DNA from: Bacillus kexueae | Lineage (GTDB): Bacteria; Bacillota; Bacilli; Bacillales; Aeribacillaceae | Reading direction: 5' to 3' | DNA: 64,000 bases | Assembly: GCF_022809095.1 (NCBI RefSeq) | Contig: NZ_JALAZE010000001.1 | Coordinates: forward strand, 775,719 to 839,718 | Part shown: positions 60,771 to 64,000 of the stretch, piece after piece | Position numbering within the stretch: position 1 is the stretch's first letter | Layout of the letters: each line of letters begins with the position of its first letter | Notes under the pieces: model-generated | What the model was told of the DNA's origin: nothing | The model's database searches: none | What the model saw: only the letters and a program-made list of their open reading frames with translations | Position numbers and translations under genes: made by a program

Positions 60771-60798
60771 AAAAAAAGAGACAGTTTTCACCTGTCTC
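60769..60798 (-). terminator. Terminator of the 37-aa gene
   Basis: GAGACAG / CTGTCTC with minus-strand tail TTTTTTTTAG, 48 bp after the stop codon of the small gene to its right. Confidence 0.75.
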
Positions 60799-60845
60799 CA
60801 TTCCCGTTAAGCCTAAAAGGGCGAGTGTTGCATAATCCATTTCCT

Positions 60846-60959
60846 CTATTCGGATTCCTTGGATTCTTCATCGTTTTGCTGAATTAGAGTCGCTTCATAC
60901 ATTTCAAGTTCCATTTCTTTCTTAATACGCTCTTCAACTCTAACTCTACCTCTTCCCAT
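60846..60959 (-). CDS. Small charged protein, 37 aa
   Basis: Read directly: MGRGRVRVEERIKKEMELEM followed by YEATLIQQNDEESKESE. Basic head, acidic tail, helical, no membrane segment. A perfect AAAGGAGG ribosome site seven or eight bases before the ATG and a terminator downstream make it a convincing gene despite its size. Basic heads with acidic tails occur in several short Bacillus regulators; no family assigned. Confidence 0.65.
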   Translation of the reverse strand: MGRGRVRVEERIKKEMELEMYEATLIQQNDEESKESE

Positions 60960-61094
60960 TTTCTCGCCTCCTTTATGGCTATTATAAATTTTCTAACTAT
61001 TTTGTAAATAAACCAAAAGCACTAATTACAACAATGGAAGCGTTTTCCTCGCCATTAATTGTATTCACCCTGCACACATTCATGACAAGAAATT

Positions 61095-61457
61095 TTAACT
61101 CCCTAAAGATCGCCCAAGCACAATCCCCATAAACGCTACCCCAATTCCTGTTACGTTCGTTAAAAGAAAGTAAATGGCCGCTACTTTTCTCTCACCATTT
61201 TCCCAAAGCTTCAACCCTTCTAATTGAAAAGTGGAAAAAGTTGTAAATGACCCGAGAAAACCTGTCGTCACCATCAATGCAATTTTCCCTTCTAGTCCAC
61301 TCCCCACAATCAAACCGAGAAGAAAAGAACCGATTACATTTACGATAAACGTCGCAGCTGGAAACGAAGAAGTCATAAAGGTGGCAAACAAGCGGCTCAC
61401 ACCATATCGACAGATTGCTCCGAAAAAAGCACCTAGCGCAATCCACAATCCCATCAT
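61095..61457 (-). CDS. crcB: Fluoride channel CrcB/Fluc, subunit 1
   Basis: 120 residues, four helices. Family motifs: GLWIALGAFFGAICRYGVSR, FIVNVIGSFLLGLI (central Asn) and TTGFLGSFTTFSTFQLEG with the phenylalanine box. Fluc exports fluoride as a dual-topology dimer; tandem divergent paralogs form heterodimers. ATG 61457 follows AAGGAGG and lies four bases inside the upstream paralog, so the two are coupled. The 23-codon upstream extension is rejected. Confidence 0.88.
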   Translation of the reverse strand: MMGLWIALGAFFGAICRYGVSRLFATFMTSSFPAATFIVNVIGSFLLGLIVGSGLEGKIALMVTTGFLGSFTTFSTFQLEGLKLWENGERKVAAIYFLLTNVTGIGVAFMGIVLGRSLGS

Positions 61458-61834
61458 ATCAACTTCCTCCTTCCAACCTTGTAGCCTACATACGTCAAAA
61501 AGGCCCCACCGAATAAGCTGATAACACAATATAAGAAAGCTAGCCCAAGCATATTCTGCTCTACTAATTCAACCAACTCTACACTGAAGGTTGAAAAAGT
61601 CGTAAATGAGCCGATCATTCCCGTTCCAACCCCTAACATGAGTGGAGATGTCTTTCCTTGATGAACAAACCATTTCGTCGTCAAGAAGGCTAACAAAAAG
61701 CTCCCCACTAAGTTGACGACGATTGTCCCAAGTGGGAATGGAGCCGTCATTTGAGAAAATGTAACACTTACAGCGTATCGAAGAAGCGCTCCTATGACCC
61801 CACCGAGTCCAACAGCTACGTAATTCAACTTCAT
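61454..61834 (-). CDS. crcB: Fluoride channel CrcB/Fluc, subunit 2
   Basis: About 126 residues, four helices, with GLGGVIGALLRYAVS, IVVNLVGSFLLAFL and GTGMIGSFTTFSTFSVE. Start uncertain: AAGGAGG touches the ATG at 61834, so the TTG at 61828 (six bases spacing) or the ATG at 61852 are alternatives. The ribosome site lies at the end of the CDF gene, so translation is likely coupled to it. It pairs with the next gene to make a heteromeric channel. Confidence 0.86.
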   Translation of the reverse strand: MKLNYVAVGLGGVIGALLRYAVSVTFSQMTAPFPLGTIVVNLVGSFLLAFLTTKWFVHQGKTSPLMLGVGTGMIGSFTTFSTFSVELVELVEQNMLGLAFLYCVISLFGGAFLTYVGYKVGRRKLI

Positions 61835-61839
61835 CCTCC

Positions 61840-62730
61840 TTATACCATGCACGCTGCATGCTCTATTTCTTCTGTTTCAACTTGAATGGTCACATGTTCT
61901 AAATGAAATTTATCTTTTAATGTAACGATAGCTTCTTGTAAAATTCGTTCATGTTGAGACGAATCTTGTATCTGAATGTGACAGCTTAAAGCATCAAATC
62001 CCGATGTAATCGTCCAAATATGTAAATCATGGACATTTACAACCCCATCAATCCCCGCTAATGTTTCGTTCACTTCGTTTTGGTCGATTGGTGACCCCTC
62101 CATTAAAATGTGAATCGATTGCTTTAATACTCCCCAAGCACTTCTTAAAATGAGGAGCGATACGACGACAGAAATCATTGGATCGGCTAAATACCATTCA
62201 AATCGTAACATCAAGACTCCAGCTATGATAGCACCAACTGACCCGAGTGCATCTCCCAACACATGCAAATACGCACTTTTCATGTTCACATTATGTTTCA
62301 CATCGCCTTCTTTCATTAAAAACCATGCGCTCATTAGATTGGCGAAAAGACCGATTACTGCAATCATAATCATCGTTCCACTCGATACAGTAGGTGGCGA
62401 TACAAATCGCTCATACGCTTCAAACAAAATGAAGCCGGAAATGAGAAATAGTGTTATACCATTTAATAATGCGGCTAATATTTCAAATCGATAATACCCA
62501 TACGTTTTCATGGGTGATGCCGACCGAGTAGCAAACCACAAAGCTAGGAAGCTAAGAAATAAAGAGCTAGCATCGTTCAACATATGACCGGCATCCGACA
62601 GTAACGCCAAGCTATTCGTCACAAGTCCTCCGATAAACTCAACTACCATGACGCCAAGTGTAATAAGTAGAGCTATGAGCAAGCCTTTTCGATTTCCTTC
62701 TCGTACATTATGGTGATGATGATGTCCCAT
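61840..62730 (-). CDS. czcD: CDF-family cation efflux protein (CzcD-like)
   Basis: 296 residues. A His-rich start (MGHHHHHN), six helices and a cytosolic C-terminal domain (about 215-296). The metal site in helix 2 reads SDAGHMLNDASS; the helix 5 site is LHVLGDALGSVGAI. This H-D/H-D arrangement is typical of zinc exporters. AGGAGGGAGACG precedes the ATG at 62730. It is co-transcribed with the ArsR gene 10 bp upstream, supporting zinc or cobalt/cadmium resistance. Confidence 0.85.
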   Translation of the reverse strand: MGHHHHHNVREGNRKGLLIALLITLGVMVVEFIGGLVTNSLALLSDAGHMLNDASSLFLSFLALWFATRSASPMKTYGYYRFEILAALLNGITLFLISGFILFEAYERFVSPPTVSSGTMIMIAVIGLFANLMSAWFLMKEGDVKHNVNMKSAYLHVLGDALGSVGAIIAGVLMLRFEWYLADPMISVVVSLLILRSAWGVLKQSIHILMEGSPIDQNEVNETLAGIDGVVNVHDLHIWTITSGFDALSCHIQIQDSSQHERILQEAIVTLKDKFHLEHVTIQVETEEIEHAACMV

Positions 62731-62740
62731 CGTCTCCCTC

Positions 62741-63049
62741 CTATTCATGCTCAATATGATTGATCACTTGCTTTAAGATAGATACGACATGCTCATCGTC
62801 ATACGTGTAATAAAATGAATTTCCTTCACGACGATATTTCACCAATCGTAAGTTCCGCAAAAAGCTTAGCTGATGCGAAACTGCTGATTGCGTTAACCCT
62901 AATACCTCTGCGATATGATTTACAGAACATTCTTCTTGTGACAGCAAATACAACATTCTTATTCGAGTCGGATCACCAAGTGCTTTAAAAATACGCGAAG
63001 CCTCCTCCACCGTCTCCTCTGCTAAAAACGAATGCTCTTCTCGATTCAT
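62741..63049 (-). CDS. czrA: ArsR/SmtB-family metal sensor (CzrA-like)
   Basis: 102 residues. Winged helix with [41 protein letters not shown]. The alpha-5 zinc site is complete: D-x-H, ten residues, then H-x2-H ([17 protein letters not shown]), as in CzrA. The alpha-3 CVC arsenic/cadmium site is absent, so zinc or cobalt is the likely ligand. It should repress its own operon from the operator at 63078. Confidence 0.85.
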   Translation of the reverse strand: MNREEHSFLAEETVEEASRIFKALGDPTRIRMLYLLSQEECSVNHIAEVLGLTQSAVSHQLSFLRNLRLVKYRREGNSFYYTYDDEHVVSILKQVINHIEHE

Positions 63050-63077
63050 CACCGTTCCTCCTATCTTTCAAAACAAC

Positions 63078-63099
63078 TATATGAACATATGCTCATATA
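63078..63099. promoter_or_regulatory. ArsR/SmtB-type operator
   Basis: TATATGA / TCATATA arms around ACATATGC, directly upstream of the sensor gene. This fits the 12-2-12 class of SmtB/CzrA operators with TGAA-type half-sites. Confidence 0.75.
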
Positions 63100-63143
63100 C
63101 ATGATAATAAAAAATGAAGAACCTGTCAAAGAATAGACCCAAA

Positions 63144-63181
63144 ATAAAACGACTCTAACCAACTGGTAGGAGTCGTTTGTT
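63144..63181 (-). terminator. Terminator upstream of the metal-resistance operon
   Basis: AAACGACTC / GAGTCGTTT with a 14-base loop and minus-strand tail TATTTTGG. It would end a minus-strand gene located to the right, now replaced in view by the IS element. Confidence 0.65.
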
Positions 63182-63230
63182 AAAACCTCTTCTCTAACTT
63201 TATTAAGAAGCGCTTTAGAGGTTGATATGA

Positions 63231-63291
63231 TCCCCTTATAGTAGACAGAAAAAAGAAAGCGAATTAATCTGTCTATTATGGAGGGGATTTT
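63231..63291 (+). promoter_or_regulatory. Leader hairpin covering the transposase ribosome site
   Basis: ATCCCC with TATAGTAGACAG can pair with CTGTCTATTATG and GGGGAT. The distal arm contains the GGAGGGG ribosome site of orfA. A transcript entering from outside would fold and hide it. Confidence 0.6.
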
Positions 63292-63294
63292 TTT

Positions 63295-63591
63295 ATGGGA
63301 AAAATACGAAAAACCTATGATGTAAAGTTTAAAAAGAAAGCTGTGGATTTATATTTAAAAGAGGGCATTGGCTATGTAACGGTGGCGAAAGAACTAGGGA
63401 TTCATCATTCCATGGTACAGCGATGGGTGAAACACTATGAACAGGAAGGAATGAAAGGGCTGGAGGAAAAGCGAGGAAAGGCCAAAGGACCAGGCAAAGG
63501 AAGACCGAGAACTCGTCCAGAAGATCCTGAAACGAAAATCAAACGCCTTGAGGCGGAAGTAGAGATGCTAAAAAAGCTCTTAAAGATGTGA
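63295..63591 (+). CDS. IS3-family transposase OrfA
   Basis: 98 residues. HTH_Tnp domain (KTYDVKFKKKAVDLYLKEGIGYVTVAKELGIHHSMVQRWVKHYEQEG), a basic GRPRTRPED linker and a leucine-zipper end (ETKIKRLEAEVEMLKKLLKM) for multimerisation. A strong GGAGGGGATTTTTTT site precedes it. The slippery heptamer A AAA AAG at 63570-63576 lets some ribosomes shift into orfB. Confidence 0.9.
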   Translation: MGKIRKTYDVKFKKKAVDLYLKEGIGYVTVAKELGIHHSMVQRWVKHYEQEGMKGLEEKRGKAKGPGKGRPRTRPEDPETKIKRLEAEVEMLKKLLKM

Positions 63592-63599
63592 AAGGGGGA

Positions 63600-64000
63600 A
63601 TGGAAACCGTACCAACTCACAAGAAGTTCGCCATCATTCATGAAATGGCTGGTAACCATATTTCTATTCAAGAATTATGTAAGATTGCAGGCGTGTCTCG
63701 AAGTGGATATTACAAGTGGGTAAAACGGCAGAAGCACCCTTCTCAGAAGCAATTAGAAGACGAGCAGTTAAAGATAAAAATCGAGAAGTGCCATAAAAAA
63801 CTGAAAGGAATTTACGGGTATCGAAGAGTTAAAGTCTGGCTTAAGAGAAAATACAAACTGAATATCAACCATAAACGAGTACAAAGGTTGATGAGAGAGA
63901 TGGGAATTTGTGCGGTGATTCGGAAGAAACGACCTTATTACGGGAAGAAAGAGCCTTATGTCATTTCGGATAATCATCTAAACAGGGAGTTTCACGCGTC
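63600..64000 (+). CDS. IS3-family transposase OrfB, N-terminal part
   Basis: Open to the window edge. It has KFAIIHEMAGNHISIQELCKIAGVSRSGYYKWV and the HTH_21 block KIEKCHKKLKGIYGYRRVKVWLKRKY ... NHKRVQRLMREMGI; the DDE catalytic core lies beyond the end. An ATG at 63600 is present, but in the family OrfB is normally made as an OrfAB fusion: after a -1 slip the frame reads ALKDVKGG into this ATG with no stop. Confidence 0.88.
   Translation, partial: METVPTHKKFAIIHEMAGNHISIQELCKIAGVSRSGYYKWVKRQKHPSQKQLEDEQLKIKIEKCHKKLKGIYGYRRVKVWLKRKYKLNINHKRVQRLMREMGICAVIRKKRPYYGKKEPYVISDNHLNREFHA

Larger units (their letters stand above)
63224..64000 (+). mobile_element. IS3-family insertion sequence, left part
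   Basis: Left end near TGATATGATCCCCTTATAG, followed by orfA and a partial orfB in the -1 frame; the right end is outside the window. The layout (HTH orfA, A AAA AAG slippery site, orfB with a second HTH) is typical of the IS3 family, IS150-like. Confidence 0.85.

Noticed and set aside
61835..63300. Fluoride riboswitch for the crcB pair
   Set aside because: The conserved crcB-motif pseudoknot could not be recognised upstream of the operon or between czcD and crcB.

Overview
The window is chromosomal DNA from a low-GC, endospore-forming Bacillaceae bacterium. Gene order over most of it follows the Bacillus subtilis hem-hit-hpr-prsA-yha-yhe region: hemE, pbpF, hmoB, ecsABC, hit, serC, trpP, yhaH, hpr, yhaI, prsA, yhaL, yhaM, yhaN, yhaO, yhaPQR, hemZ, yhaX, yheA to yheE, sspB, hemAT, nhaC. 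Spore genes (SASP, YheC/YheD coat proteins, CotF-like proteins, YhaL, a YjcZ-type peptide) confirm a sporulating host. Genus cannot be fixed from the sequence alone.

Layout. 1-6.0 kb: heme and cell-wall genes and the Ecs ABC transporter. 6.0-14.8 kb: hit, serC, the TRAP-controlled tryptophan transporter trpP, hpr/scoC and the foldase prsA. 15-24 kb: YhaM exoribonuclease and the yhaO-yhaN nuclease/ATPase pair with an MFS efflux gene in the operon, then a 21-bp-phased repeat array and a GNAT-nitrilase fusion protein (YhcX-like). 24-34 kb: YhaPQ exporter, enoyl-CoA hydratase, aromatic acid exporter, hemZ, small membrane proteins and lipoproteins, yhaX. 34-43 kb: yheA, yheB and a doubled yheC/yheD cluster. 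43-46 kb: a yxkF-msmX module (elsewhere on the chromosome in B. subtilis) and a second, larger 21-bp-phased array. 46-50 kb: sspB, coat genes and a cystine ABC transporter. 50-59 kb: small genes, a heme aerotaxis sensor with a sigma-D-type promoter, nhaC, and a class I ribonucleotide reductase behind a cobalamin riboswitch. 59-64 kb: an HD-GYP phosphodiesterase, an ArsR/CDF/CrcB-pair operon and the left part of an IS3-family insertion sequence.

The most unusual structure lies in non-coding DNA. (1) A dispersed hairpin-rich repeat occurs six times; its right end abuts a Rho-independent terminator hairpin in all six copies, and in five of them that hairpin belongs to a minus-strand gene. (2) Two unrelated intergenic arrays, one built on the word CGCGC and one on CGCCCA, share a 20-21 bp spacing, two turns of B-DNA. 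(3) The riboswitch leader of the ribonucleotide reductase has a clear mutually exclusive antiterminator/terminator pair. Several short genes below the usual size cut-off (28 to 49 codons) were found by reading the sequence and are listed. Gene names rest on recognising protein motifs and synteny by eye; no database search was run.
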